A stretch of 64,000 nucleotides of DNA. Source: Clostridiaceae bacterium. GTDB taxonomy: Bacteria; Bacillota; Clostridia; Saccharofermentanales; DTU023. Made by a program: the position numbers and the translations under genes. Shown piece after piece: positions 44,042 through 55,588 of this stretch (position 1 is the stretch's first letter; every line of letters starts with the position of its first letter). The DNA is taken from NCBI GenBank assembly GCA_012838135.1, contig DUPV01000016.1, forward strand, positions 36,958 through 100,957, read 5' to 3'. The notes beneath the pieces are model-generated. The model was not told the origin of the DNA. It ran no database searches and saw nothing but the letters and a program-made list of their open reading frames with translations.

Positions 44042-44668
44042 TTGATAATTGATTTATGTATTATCGGTATACTGATTTATCAGATAGTTCAAGGTTGGCG
44101 CAGAGGATTTTTAGCGGTAATTTTACGCTTGGGTATTACTATTGTTGCTCTGTTACTTGCTGCTTTGATTGCAACTCAAATTTCTGAGCACTTGACATCT
44201 ATACTTGTTCCTGAAACCAAAATAACCGACTTAAGTCAAGAACTTTCAGATCAGATTTTAGGCCAAGAAACTCCAATTCCTTTAGCACTGCAAAACATCG
44301 GTCTTTCACAAAACATGAGTAATCAATTAGCGGAAGACATCGGGAAGGCGACGCTGCCTTTGATTGATAATTTGGTGAGGAAACTGGCAGTACTTCTGGT
44401 AACGGCTATTTTGTTTTCAGTTATTTTTACAATATTACGTTTAGTTTTTTATTTTTTAATTAACCGATTTTCTGATTTATTTAATCGAATTCCACTCTTG
44501 GGAACTGTTAATCAAGTGTGCGGAATCCTGCTAGGAATTCTAATTACGGGCTTGTTTTCAATAATTCTGGTCATTAGTTTAAGTCAGATTGCACCTTTTT
44601 CTAAAGTTGTGTTAAAACAAGCATCAAATTCGCTTTTATATCGTTTATTGTTGGAAATGCCATATTGA
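44042..44668 (+). CDS. CvpA-family membrane protein
   Basis: 208 residues, TTG start (no in-frame ATG nearby, weak ribosome binding site). Four hydrophobic segments and the family opening IIDLCIIGILIYQIVQGWRRGFLAVILRL. CvpA was first linked to colicin V export and is now seen as a general envelope protein; exact role unknown. Confidence 0.78.
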   Translation: MIIDLCIIGILIYQIVQGWRRGFLAVILRLGITIVALLLAALIATQISEHLTSILVPETKITDLSQELSDQILGQETPIPLALQNIGLSQNMSNQLAEDIGKATLPLIDNLVRKLAVLLVTAILFSVIFTILRLVFYFLINRFSDLFNRIPLLGTVNQVCGILLGILITGLFSIILVISLSQIAPFSKVVLKQASNSLLYRLLLEMPY

Positions 44669-44704
44669 TTTCATGATTCTCCACAATTCTTTGCGATTTC
44701 TTTC

Positions 44705-44733
44705 TTGACAAATACCAACTATACTTTTATATT
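44705..44733 (+). promoter_or_regulatory. groES-groEL promoter
   Basis: TTGACA (44705-44710), 17 bases, TATATT (44728-44733), just upstream of the CIRCE element. Confidence 0.8.
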
Positions 44734-44741
44734 ATTATTCG

Positions 44742-44768
44742 CTAGCACTCTGGAGTTCCGAGTGCTAA
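44742..44768. promoter_or_regulatory. CIRCE element (HrcA operator)
   Basis: CTAGCACTC-N9-GAGTGCTAA, one base from the consensus TTAGCACTC-N9-GAGTGCTAA. It lies between the promoter and groES, so the operon is repressed by HrcA and induced by heat. Confidence 0.95.
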
Positions 44769-45092
<324 letters not shown>

Positions 45093-45117
45093 TGTGTTTT
45101 TAAAATAGAAAGAATAG

Positions 45118-46758
<1,641 letters not shown>

Positions 46759-46841
46759 TCAGTTTGTTGGTCAGCCAGGTTTATTATATAAAAAGATTTC
46801 TACAAACTGTATATTAGATTTTTGTAATAAATATACAAATC

Positions 46842-46879
46842 AAACGGCTTTATCAAAATAATAAAGCCGTTTTTTTATC
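46842..46879 (+). terminator. Terminator of groES-groEL
   Basis: AAACGGCTTTAT (46842-46853) pairs with ATAAAGCCGTTT (46861-46872), followed by a T-run. Confidence 0.85.
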
Positions 46880-46934
46880 GGTTAAAACTTAATATCATTG
46901 AATTAATACGAAACAGTGACTATACTGTTACGAG

Positions 46935-48197
46935 ATGAAAAAGGATAATCCGATTATTGCAGATAGAGATGACTCAAATCGAAAAAAACGAGACTTGGCT
47001 GAACCTCACAATCCAGAAAAAAGTCTATTGAGTTCGAAGATTGCTAAATCAGGTTTGAGGCAAAAACGAGCCGGTAAGAATCAGCATAAAGGTTTGATTA
47101 TTATTGGTTTATTAATTTTGGTATTTTTTGGTCTGCTAATAGTATTAATCTTTAAACTTCCGGATTCACCTGAATTACCCGAAGATGATAGCTTGCAACC
47201 GATTGAATCAGCTAACGTTGAAACCGTTTTGGAATTCTCGTCACATGATGCAAATAGATACTATCCCTTTGGCCATCTGCTGATTTATTTGTCTCAAGAT
47301 CAAATTACAATGAAAAACTATGCCGGCAAAGATATTTATCAAGAACAGATTGATTTTGCAAGACCGGTTGGTGTATATAATGCAAATTATTTTGTTGCAG
47401 GTGATCGAAATTCCGGTCAAATTATAGTTTTAGATAATCATAGCAAAAAGTTCTCATTGCATTTAGATGGTTGTTTTGCCGGAGCCTATTTCGGTGGAGA
47501 TGATTACTTGGCAATTATTGAAGAAAATCCCGATCAACCAGGTTTTGTTCATATCATCAATATGCAAACCGGTGAAAAAATGTTGATGATTCAATTTTTT
47601 GAATCAGGTTATCCTCTGGCTGTAAGTTTCAGTGATAATTTGGACTTTTTTGATGTTCTCTTAACCAATATCAAAGGTTCGATGATTCAACCAATCATTA
47701 AACGTTATGATTTGAACGGTAATCAAATTGGTCAAAAATTACCGGATGATCATCCGTTCTTATATGGGAAAATTGATCATGATTCAAATAATAACATTGT
47801 TATTACATGTACATCGAATATTTTGGTTTTAAACTTTGAACAGGAAAAACCGATTGCCGGTTATACTCCTGGTAAGGTTTATGAAATTGCGGCAGGTAAA
47901 AAACTAACGGCTTTAGCCTCAACCCATATTGAAGGCAGTTTACAAATAGTTGAATGGGATCCGGAGAAGCAAGTTTTTAATGAAAAAGAGCTTGAAATCG
48001 GCACATCTATCGATAATTTCACCTATTCTGCAGATTATATTACTTTTAATGATGGCAATAAGGTTAAAGTATTTGATCGTAAGAGCGGTATTCTGATCTT
48101 GGATCAAGTTGTGCCTTCAGATATAGTACGCATTGGCATCAATTCAAACCAAATAATCTTGATAACTGATCAAGGTGTGAAAATTTTGAATTTGTAA
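46935..48197 (+). CDS. Membrane-anchored beta-propeller-like protein (DUF5711-like)
   Basis: 420 residues. Charged N-terminal region of about 55 residues, one TM (about 56-76), then a beta-repeat ectodomain with motifs such as GKDIYQEQIDFARPVGVYNA and GVKILNL at the end. It resembles the DUF5711 family of Firmicutes. Function unknown. No clear promoter or strong ribosome binding site was found. Confidence 0.65.
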   Translation: MKKDNPIIADRDDSNRKKRDLAEPHNPEKSLLSSKIAKSGLRQKRAGKNQHKGLIIIGLLILVFFGLLIVLIFKLPDSPELPEDDSLQPIESANVETVLEFSSHDANRYYPFGHLLIYLSQDQITMKNYAGKDIYQEQIDFARPVGVYNANYFVAGDRNSGQIIVLDNHSKKFSLHLDGCFAGAYFGGDDYLAIIEENPDQPGFVHIINMQTGEKMLMIQFFESGYPLAVSFSDNLDFFDVLLTNIKGSMIQPIIKRYDLNGNQIGQKLPDDHPFLYGKIDHDSNNNIVITCTSNILVLNFEQEKPIAGYTPGKVYEIAAGKKLTALASTHIEGSLQIVEWDPEKQVFNEKELEIGTSIDNFTYSADYITFNDGNKVKVFDRKSGILILDQVVPSDIVRIGINSNQIILITDQGVKILNL

Positions 48198-48219
48198 TTT
48201 TCGAATTAATGGGGGATGT

Positions 48220-48912
48220 ATGGAATCGGAATTAAAATTTATCTTGAAAGATAATACAAATTTTATGGAGATCATGAATGAACCGATAATTCTTGATCAT
48301 CTGTTATTAACCGGAAATATGTCATATGCAATGCGCTCTTCCTATTTTGATACCGAAGATCAACTAATACGTCAGCGCAAAGGATTTCTCCGGATCAGAA
48401 GAAGCAATGAACGTTTCTATCTGACTTTAAAGTTACCTAGTCATAATAACAATATGTACAATGCAGGTATTTTTGAAAGACAAGAATGGGAATTTGAGTT
48501 AAATGATGAAGAACAGTATTGGGATATGAAAACCGGTATAAATCCGACCTGGTTTTTGAATAGAATGTTGAATGGAACAGAATATAAAGAATCTTCTGAT
48601 CCGGATTTAATACAAATTTTGCGTGTCATTGAAGGCAGACCTCTCTACGAAGTATGTCTTGCCGATTACACCAGAACTTCATATCCCTATTCCTATCGTT
48701 CAAGTCGTTTTGAATTATGTTTTGATGAAGGTTATTTAGGTACTGCCGAATATGTTAAACAGTTTTCAGAAATTGAACTTGAACTCTTAACCGGAAACCG
48801 AGAAGATTTATTATACCTTAAACATGATTTTTTGACTCAATTACCGGTAATTTCCGCAACCAAAAGCAAATATGATCAGGCGATTGAAATTGCCGACCTT
48901 TACAGCAGATGA
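48220..48912 (+). CDS. CYTH-domain protein
   Basis: 230 residues. N-terminal ESELKF matches the CYTH ExExK motif, followed by YFDTEDQLIRQRKGFLRIRR and the later acidic strand EIELELLTG. CYTH proteins bind triphosphate compounds and include inorganic triphosphatases and polyphosphate-linked enzymes. GGGGG before the ATG. Its end overlaps the next gene by 4 nt. Confidence 0.82.
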   Translation: MESELKFILKDNTNFMEIMNEPIILDHLLLTGNMSYAMRSSYFDTEDQLIRQRKGFLRIRRSNERFYLTLKLPSHNNNMYNAGIFERQEWEFELNDEEQYWDMKTGINPTWFLNRMLNGTEYKESSDPDLIQILRVIEGRPLYEVCLADYTRTSYPYSYRSSRFELCFDEGYLGTAEYVKQFSEIELELLTGNREDLLYLKHDFLTQLPVISATKSKYDQAIEIADLYSR

Positions 48913-50168
48913 AATATGATTGTATAGTTATCGGTGGCGGTGCATCCGGAGTAATGGCGGCATTATCGGTACGTCGGCATTATCCGGATTTCAAAATATT
49001 GATCCTGGAAAAAGAGTTTCAATTGTTGCGTAAGGTTGAAGCTTCAGGTAACGGACGTTGTAATTTATCTAACCGCAACATTAAATCGGAAAATTATTTT
49101 AGTTTACAAGCCGGCAAATCTGCAAAACAGAAATTTCTTCAAACGGCTTTTAATACTTTTTCTTATCCTGATACGGTCACATTTTTCAGCAGTTTAGGGA
49201 TTCCGTTGAGACTTGATCAAAGTGGCAGAGCTTATCCTTATTCTGAACAAGCTTCAAGTGTGGTTTTGACTTTAACCCAAGCTCTAGTCGAATCAAAAGT
49301 AGAAGTATTGTTACAAGCCGAAGTTGTCCGGATCAAGTCGATAAATACTTTACTGGAATTGACAGTTGAGCCATGTAAAACAGTTAAACAAAAACGGTAT
49401 TTTTCTTATTTAACTTCTGCCAAAACTTATCAATGTAAAAAACTTATTGTAGCGTGCGGTAGTAAAGCTGCACAGAATTTGGGCGGCACAGATTCCGGCT
49501 ATCAATTGCTGAAACAGTATGCGATGATATCCGAATTGCGTCCCGGTCTAGTTCCTCTGAATCTGATCATGGATGAAAAAGCTCAATCACTTGCCGGACA
49601 ACGATTCAAGGGCAGTGCAAAATTACTTTTTAATAATACGCTTTTAGCTCAAAGTTCAGGCGAATTTTTATTTGTTGCCGGCGGTTTATCAGGAATTGCA
49701 GCTATGGAACTTGCCCGATTCTTACCACAAGATGATCAAGCTGACCAAGACATAAAGATTGAATTAGATTTTGTACCCGATTATCAATTATCTGAAGTGG
49801 AAAACTTTTTATTTAATCGCCGAAAAATATTAGCTGAACATAATAATGATTTTTCAGCTGTCGGTATAGTGAAAGAAAAAATTTCAGATTATCTTGTGCA
49901 AAGAGCAGGTACAAGCAAAAATCTTACATATTTAATGAAAGCAACTTCATTTAAAATTAATGGCACCAAGGGATTTCCAGCTGCTCAAATAACTGCCGGC
50001 GGTGTATGTCTGTCACAAATCAGGATGCCGAGTTTAGCTCTCAAATCACAACCGAATATTTATATCTGTGGGGAACTGATAGATATTGATGGCAAAACCG
50101 GTGGTTTTAACTTGCAATGGGCATGGACCAGCGGTTATATTGCCGGACAATTACGAGATTCTTTCTAA
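48909..50168 (+). CDS. HI0933-family FAD-dependent oxidoreductase
   Basis: 419 residues. FAD-binding motif IVIGGGASGVMAA at the N-terminus, RKVEASGNGRCNLSN, and the C-terminal GKTGGFNLQWAWTSGYIAG, all typical of the YhiN/HI0933 group. Substrate is unknown. Coupled to the CYTH gene by overlap. Confidence 0.88.
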   Translation: MKYDCIVIGGGASGVMAALSVRRHYPDFKILILEKEFQLLRKVEASGNGRCNLSNRNIKSENYFSLQAGKSAKQKFLQTAFNTFSYPDTVTFFSSLGIPLRLDQSGRAYPYSEQASSVVLTLTQALVESKVEVLLQAEVVRIKSINTLLELTVEPCKTVKQKRYFSYLTSAKTYQCKKLIVACGSKAAQNLGGTDSGYQLLKQYAMISELRPGLVPLNLIMDEKAQSLAGQRFKGSAKLLFNNTLLAQSSGEFLFVAGGLSGIAAMELARFLPQDDQADQDIKIELDFVPDYQLSEVENFLFNRRKILAEHNNDFSAVGIVKEKISDYLVQRAGTSKNLTYLMKATSFKINGTKGFPAAQITAGGVCLSQIRMPSLALKSQPNIYICGELIDIDGKTGGFNLQWAWTSGYIAGQLRDSF

Positions 50169-50601
50169 TTAAAATAAGGACATCTCGGGTTGTCATGCAC
50201 ACTTTTTAAGTTTATGCAGAAATTTCACGGTACAAAATTAAATTGTGTGCAAGTTCTAAATAACTGGTTTTTAAAAATTGCATGATAGTATTATTATCTT
50301 AAATGTCATTATTAGATAATATTTTACGGTGATATTACATTTTTTAAAGGTTTGTGTAGTAGTATCGTTCTAGGTAATTTTGGCTCATATACCCACTGGA
50401 CAATGTTTTATAAAATCCAGTTATTGATGTTCAGTAAGCCATTTCATAAGTTAAATGATGTCAGTAGAGTAAGTTCAATACGGGGTATGTTTTTAATAGA
50501 TATATTCTCATAATATAATCGGATAGGATATATATAATGAGGATTGCATCACGAACCAAACGGGAAAACCAAATGGAGATAGCAAAATGGAGAGAAGTAA
50601 A
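50169..50601. other. Intergenic region with no recognised gene
   Basis: About 430 AT-rich bases. The only structure seen is a 7-base inverted repeat TGCACAC/GTGTGCA (about 50204-50252) and a few TATAAT-like stretches near 50510-50520. Confidence 0.5.
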
Positions 50602-50967
50602 ATGAGTAATATAGAAATTCTGATCTTTGAAGTGATTCTATCTGTTGTTATCGTCGTACTAGGCCTGACAAATACGAAAGTCCTGTTTATTCAGGGACCG
50701 CGGGCTATGACCATAGTCCTTGGAATCATGGGCATGTTACTGTGTACCATCAGCATAGGTAAGTTCATTTCTGCAGCACCGGGTCATCCTTTAACAATTC
50801 TGGGATATATCTTCGGGTGTGTGGCGCTGATTGCATTTATTACTCAGATTTTCAAGCTTGAAATACCGGTGCTGAAGGATCCTGCAAAGGCTTTGGTCAT
50901 TTTAGCAGTTGCCTTGGCAGTAAAAGGCCTGATCGCACGGTTCCAGCCACTGTTGTCGCGAGCATAA
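50602..50967 (+). CDS. Small four-TM membrane protein
   Basis: 121 residues from ATG 50602 (GGAGAGA at 50589-50595); an in-frame ATG at 50587 is also possible. Four hydrophobic segments cover most of the length. No family recognised. It opens a patch of accessory-looking genes. Confidence 0.65.
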   Translation: MSNIEILIFEVILSVVIVVLGLTNTKVLFIQGPRAMTIVLGIMGMLLCTISIGKFISAAPGHPLTILGYIFGCVALIAFITQIFKLEIPVLKDPAKALVILAVALAVKGLIARFQPLLSRA

Positions 50968-50978
50968 ACACTTGTTTT

Positions 50979-51824
50979 TTGTGGTGTATATTGCAACAGT
51001 ATAATAAAGTGGAAAACATAGATACCAAAGATAATAAGGTTATTTTTGGAACAAAAAGAGATGTTCTGTATTTTCTCTTACTTATAATTCCCCTCTCAGC
51101 ACCATTTTATCTATTAAATCTAATTCGGGTAAGACTGCTTCCTTTCAATTTGCCGACCAGTGCTCTGATGATACTGGTCCCATTAGGCTTGGCAATTTAT
51201 GCTGTTTGGAAAAATACGAATGCTTATAAATTGAAGGACTTTTTCCGAGCAATTGTGGATTATAACAGGGCAGAAAAGCGATTTAGCTTAGTGTTATCGT
51301 TTTTATTTATGCCTCTGGTGTATCTTATTGCGGTAATTATCAAAGATCCAAACAGTATCTCGCAGATTTTTCGAGCAGAAAGTAGCATTTTAATATATCT
51401 TGCAGGCTTTTTACTGTTTTTCCTTGGTGCAATAATTGAAGAACTGGCTTGGACAACATATGCAACTCCGGTATTGCAGGAATCTTATGGAATATTGAAG
51501 ACAGGTTTTATTATAGGACTCGTCTGGGGTCTATGGCATCTGGCTCCATATATCATGCAAGGTTGGGATGGATGGTCAATTCTTTTCCTGGTTACTAACA
51601 GTGTTGCTTATAGAATTATCATGGGATATCTATATAAATATTCGGATGGTGCAACTACTAGTGCCTTACTTTTTCATACTATGATAAATTTTATTCCCGA
51701 ACTCTTACCCGATGGATATAATGCATTTGATTTCAGCACTTTGGCAATTTTACTATGGATTTCGGTTGTTGTTTGTTGCCTAGTCCATTATATTATTTTC
51801 CGGATAAATTTTCTGAATAAATAA
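50979..51824 (+). CDS. CPBP-family intramembrane protease (CAAX/Abi)
   Basis: 281 residues if read from TTG 50979; the start is uncertain because no good ribosome binding site is visible. Multi-pass protein with the paired Glu motif EELAWTTY (Glu codons at 51438-51443) and the His motif WGLWHLAP (His at 51537). The usual EExxxR has Thr/Tyr in place of Arg. Relatives act in bacteriocin immunity or protein processing; the role here is unknown. Confidence 0.82.
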   Translation: MWCILQQYNKVENIDTKDNKVIFGTKRDVLYFLLLIIPLSAPFYLLNLIRVRLLPFNLPTSALMILVPLGLAIYAVWKNTNAYKLKDFFRAIVDYNRAEKRFSLVLSFLFMPLVYLIAVIIKDPNSISQIFRAESSILIYLAGFLLFFLGAIIEELAWTTYATPVLQESYGILKTGFIIGLVWGLWHLAPYIMQGWDGWSILFLVTNSVAYRIIMGYLYKYSDGATTSALLFHTMINFIPELLPDGYNAFDFSTLAILLWISVVVCCLVHYIIFRINFLNK

Positions 51825-52533
51825 TATCACCATAATGTTCCTTCAGCTGATTAGCCATGCAGGGAACCTTACCGGTAAAATCCATTTTGTCAGGGTCTAT
51901 GTGCGATGCACCGTAAATGCCCATGATTTTTTCGTCATCAAGTAAATCAAATTCGCGAATAAAATTTTCCGTCATTTTATTTTCACGGTAAACATCGTCA
52001 GAAGTTTCATAAAAATGTTGCCCCTGCTCGATTACTTCTTGTGCTATTAAATATTGCTCAGTGTTTTCTAAAAGATTATCCTCCAAGTATTCCAAATATC
52101 TTTCACCTGTTGAATAGAACTGGTGCCCAACATCCGTACCATGAAAAATGGTTTCAGGACATTGTTCCTTGATTTGTTTGTAAAAATCCTTAATAGCAGG
52201 AACATGTGACGCGGTACCCTCCAGATCATCGTAGAGAGAATTTAAAATTTCATCGTTATCTTCTTGCATCCAAACATTTAAAAACTCACAAGTAAAATAG
52301 GGAGATTCAAGAAACAAATGTCGCATACTATCTTCATCATAATGCTCATGCCAAATCTCAAATTCCCTTTCAATTGTTGCATCTATACCGTGCTTCTCAC
52401 CATACAAAAATATTTGCGCAAGAGAGCGTGAAACAGTATTTCTCGGTGTGCCTGAATTATTACTTGAACAGCTCATCAGTCCGAATAATATCAGAACTAC
52501 GGTAACGAATATACATAATCTATTTCTTTTCAT
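51793..52533 (-). CDS. TIKI/TraB-like lipoprotein
   Basis: 246 residues. Lipoprotein signal with lipobox LMSC (Cys22). The motif YGEKHG near residue 45 and the late IYGASHID resemble the GExH and final His of the TIKI/TraB/erythromycin-esterase group of hydrolases. Its 3' end overlaps the convergent CPBP gene by 32 nt. Assignment by motifs only. Confidence 0.6.
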   Translation of the reverse strand: MKRNRLCIFVTVVLILFGLMSCSSNNSGTPRNTVSRSLAQIFLYGEKHGIDATIEREFEIWHEHYDEDSMRHLFLESPYFTCEFLNVWMQEDNDEILNSLYDDLEGTASHVPAIKDFYKQIKEQCPETIFHGTDVGHQFYSTGERYLEYLEDNLLENTEQYLIAQEVIEQGQHFYETSDDVYRENKMTENFIREFDLLDDEKIMGIYGASHIDPDKMDFTGKVPCMANQLKEHYGDIIYSENLSGK

Positions 52534-52669
52534 TGATTAAATTGCTCCTTGCTGATTAACTATTGTCTTGATGGCACTTCTGCTAAAAATATAAATTAAG
52601 AACTGATTAAACTATGACTTGAAAATAGAATTTTAATTCCATTTTCTAAAATTCAAAACCGGAAGTTAT

Positions 52670-53149
52670 TTAATGTAATTCAAAGAGGACATGTTCATAG
52701 TCTTTGACATCGTATCTGATATTTTTCCTGCCCTTTTGAATTATCGTATGTCCCTCTGCTTCCAGTTTTTCTTTCTGTGCTGTTAAACCACCGGGATATT
52801 TCTCATTCAGTTCGCCGTTTGCTTTCAGAGTCCTCCAGAAAGGAGTTTTGTCATCTGTCCGTTGATGGCTTGCCCATGCTGCAATAGATACAAAAATGCC
52901 AGCAGTGATAGGCTCTGTAAAATCTGCACCGGATTTTACAGCGAAATGCTCGCGGATTTTTCCAACAGTGATAACTTTCCCGTACGGTATCATTTTCATT
53001 ACGGTATCATAGTCAATCGGAGGAACAAAGTACATTCTGTCCCCGCCATACTTTTCAATACTTGCTTCATCTGTAATTGTTTGAAATTTAGGCATGTCTT
53101 TACTGTCATGCAGCATAGCATTAAAATCTTTCTTGTCTTCATTGGCCAT
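52670..53149 (-). CDS. MGMT-family protein lacking the acceptor cysteine (alkyltransferase-like)
   Basis: 159 residues from the ATG at 53149 with AGGAGGTGA upstream. The DNA-binding part matches the alkylguanine transferase family (PYGKVITVGKIREHF, LEAEGHTI), but the active-site PCHR is replaced by PFWR (in TPFWRTLKANGEL), so the alkyl-accepting Cys is absent. This recalls ATL proteins, which bind damaged bases without repairing them. Function not proven. Confidence 0.78.
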   Translation of the reverse strand: MANEDKKDFNAMLHDSKDMPKFQTITDEASIEKYGGDRMYFVPPIDYDTVMKMIPYGKVITVGKIREHFAVKSGADFTEPITAGIFVSIAAWASHQRTDDKTPFWRTLKANGELNEKYPGGLTAQKEKLEAEGHTIIQKGRKNIRYDVKDYEHVLFELH

Positions 53150-53331
53150 ATTGTTCACCTCCTGACCCAAGAATAATGCCTTAACCTTGTCTATGCAATG
53201 AGACAGTTTTAAAAAATCTCAAAAATCTTATTAATTTTTCTGATTTTTTCTTTGTTTTTGAATTTTTATCAGTACGCATAAAAAAGCGATTTCATTAGCT
53301 GAAATTAAGTTAAAGATGAGCTGTAATGTTG

Positions 53332-55440
53332 TCACCCGATGTTTTCCAGAATCTCTGCCAGTTTCAAATAGATTGATTCGTATTGATCGATTAAGATTAA
53401 CAGTTGTTCATATTGCAAATAGATTTTAGGATCGGTTGCAGTTTCAAATTCTGATTCCATTTTATTTTTTTGTTTAATCGCAATATCGATTTTTCTGGTA
53501 AGAGTAGTCAGAGTTTCATCGCCAAGTGCTTTGAATCTTCTGGTTTGCATTGAATTATTAGGTAGATTTTGTAAATCTTTCAGAGTTTTTTCTAAACGCA
53601 TTTCTTTTTTTGACCAAAGATTTTTGGGGTTTTGTAAAATTGTCTTATCGGAATAATCAGTATCATCAGATTTTGAATTATCTGTTTCATAAGGATTATC
53701 ATTTCCGGCAAGCGAACTGTTGCTTCTAATGTGTTGCTGTTCATGAATTTTTGTTGTTTCAACAGTTTGGCTTTGTTTATTATGAGATGTAATAGTTTGG
53801 CTTTCAATGTGACGAAAAGCATTGTAATTATTAAATCGTTGAATTGTTCCGTCGATAAAACCTAAAATGTATTGGGCAATTTTTTCGATGAAATAGCGGT
53901 CGTGACTGACGGCTATAATTGAACCATCATATTCAACCAATGCATTTTCCAATATTTCACATGAATTGATGTCAAGATGATTTGTCGGTTCATCAAGAAA
54001 TAATATATCGGGTTTTTCGCTTAATAAATGACACAAATAGAGTCGGCTTCTTTCCCCGCCGGATAAAGAGCTTAAAGGTTTAAACACATCAAGACCGCGA
54101 AAACCGTATTTTGCCAGTTCGTTACGAGCCGTAGCCTCTGTCCAATTTGGCTGAATTTCGGCTAAACTTTCAAGTACGGTACAGGTTTCATCGGAAAATT
54201 CAATCAATTGACCGAGAAAGCCATATTTGATGTCAGTTGCCAAATTTACCGTACCGAATGCATACGGTTCATTTCCGAGCAAGGATTTCAAGAGTGTAGT
54301 TTTACCACAGCCATTTACACCGACGACTACAATCTTTTGTTTACCTTGTAATGACCAGGAAAAAGGCCGAAATAAAGGTTCAACTTGTCCCGGAAATTGC
54401 ACGTAAAGATCTTTGGTTGAAATTAAAGTTCTCGTAGGGTCACCTAAATCCTGACCTTTGAGAATTTTGATTTTTAGCTGTGTCGGCTTGTTTTTTAATT
54501 TGGATTTTAAATGACTTAACTTCTGACTGATTTTCTCTTCTTTTTTTTGGCTGGAGCGATAGGAACTTATTTTGCGATGTGAAAGCATTGTTTGTGTAAT
54601 ATCAGTCTGTTTGTTTAATTCAGCTTTGATCTTATCTATGTTTTTATTTAGTGATTTTTGTTGTTCCATACTCAATTTTACAAAGTTGGAATAATTACCG
54701 GGAAAGACAGTTAATCTGCCACCAGACAATTCAGCGGTTCTGGTTGCGACACGGTCAATAAAAAATCGATCATGCGAAATAAGCAGTACGGTTGAAGAGG
54801 TTTTTTGCAAAAAGTTTTCCAACCACTCAATCGCCTGATGGTCGAGATGATTAGTCGGTTCATCAAGCAACATAACATCGGGCTCCCTGATTAACAAGCG
54901 GGCGAGTTGGACACGCATTTTTTCTCCGCCGGATAATTTTTGAACCGATCTTTTTGCAGTAGCTAAATCAATACCTAAACCGGCGAGAATTTCAGCTAAA
55001 CGATATTGATGAGTATAACCGCCCAAGCTTTCAAATTTTGCGGTAATTGAACTATATTGCTCCAGAATTTGTTTGTGCTCGGATTCATTATTCTGTGCTG
55101 ATGTATCGCTAAGAGCATTTGCCAATTCCTGCATTTTTTGTTGTAAATCAAAAATTTCAGCATCAAAAAGTGCATCGGTATAAGCATCGGAATTACTGTT
55201 ATTTAGATTTACCTGTTGTTCCAAATAACCGAGTATTGTATTTTGGGCAATAATGATTTCAGCATTTTCCGAATCCGGTTGTTCCAAACCTAAAATTAAA
55301 CGAAACAGAGTGGTTTTGCCTGTTCCGTTTTCACCGATTATAGCGAATTTTTCGCCTGCATTGATTTGCAAATCAATATCTGTCAAAACTGCCTTATCAT
55401 AATATGATTTGCTGACTTTTTTCAAACTTATTAAACTCAT
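53332..55440 (-). CDS. ABC-F family ATPase
   Basis: 702 residues, two soluble ABC domains and no TM. First: GENGTGKTT, LSGGEKMRVQ, MLLDEPTNHLD. Second: GVNGCGKTT, LSGGERSRLYL, LFLDEPTNHLD. The linker between them carries the helical P-site tRNA interaction segment. A long Asn/Ser-rich and coiled-coil C-terminus (about 150 residues) follows. ABC-F proteins act on the ribosome in translation or antibiotic resistance. Confidence 0.93.
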   Translation of the reverse strand: MSLISLKKVSKSYYDKAVLTDIDLQINAGEKFAIIGENGTGKTTLFRLILGLEQPDSENAEIIIAQNTILGYLEQQVNLNNSNSDAYTDALFDAEIFDLQQKMQELANALSDTSAQNNESEHKQILEQYSSITAKFESLGGYTHQYRLAEILAGLGIDLATAKRSVQKLSGGEKMRVQLARLLIREPDVMLLDEPTNHLDHQAIEWLENFLQKTSSTVLLISHDRFFIDRVATRTAELSGGRLTVFPGNYSNFVKLSMEQQKSLNKNIDKIKAELNKQTDITQTMLSHRKISSYRSSQKKEEKISQKLSHLKSKLKNKPTQLKIKILKGQDLGDPTRTLISTKDLYVQFPGQVEPLFRPFSWSLQGKQKIVVVGVNGCGKTTLLKSLLGNEPYAFGTVNLATDIKYGFLGQLIEFSDETCTVLESLAEIQPNWTEATARNELAKYGFRGLDVFKPLSSLSGGERSRLYLCHLLSEKPDILFLDEPTNHLDINSCEILENALVEYDGSIIAVSHDRYFIEKIAQYILGFIDGTIQRFNNYNAFRHIESQTITSHNKQSQTVETTKIHEQQHIRSNSSLAGNDNPYETDNSKSDDTDYSDKTILQNPKNLWSKKEMRLEKTLKDLQNLPNNSMQTRRFKALGDETLTTLTRKIDIAIKQKNKMESEFETATDPKIYLQYEQLLILIDQYESIYLKLAEILENIG

Positions 55441-55588
55441 CTCTTTGATTATACAGATTATTTTATTACTGTTCTATTTGAATCCTTATGTTAAAATGAT
55501 ATTGCTTACTTTAATATTTTATAACAATATATTGCTATATTGCTGAGTCGGATTATTATTAAAATTAAATTATTATTGAGGAAATATT

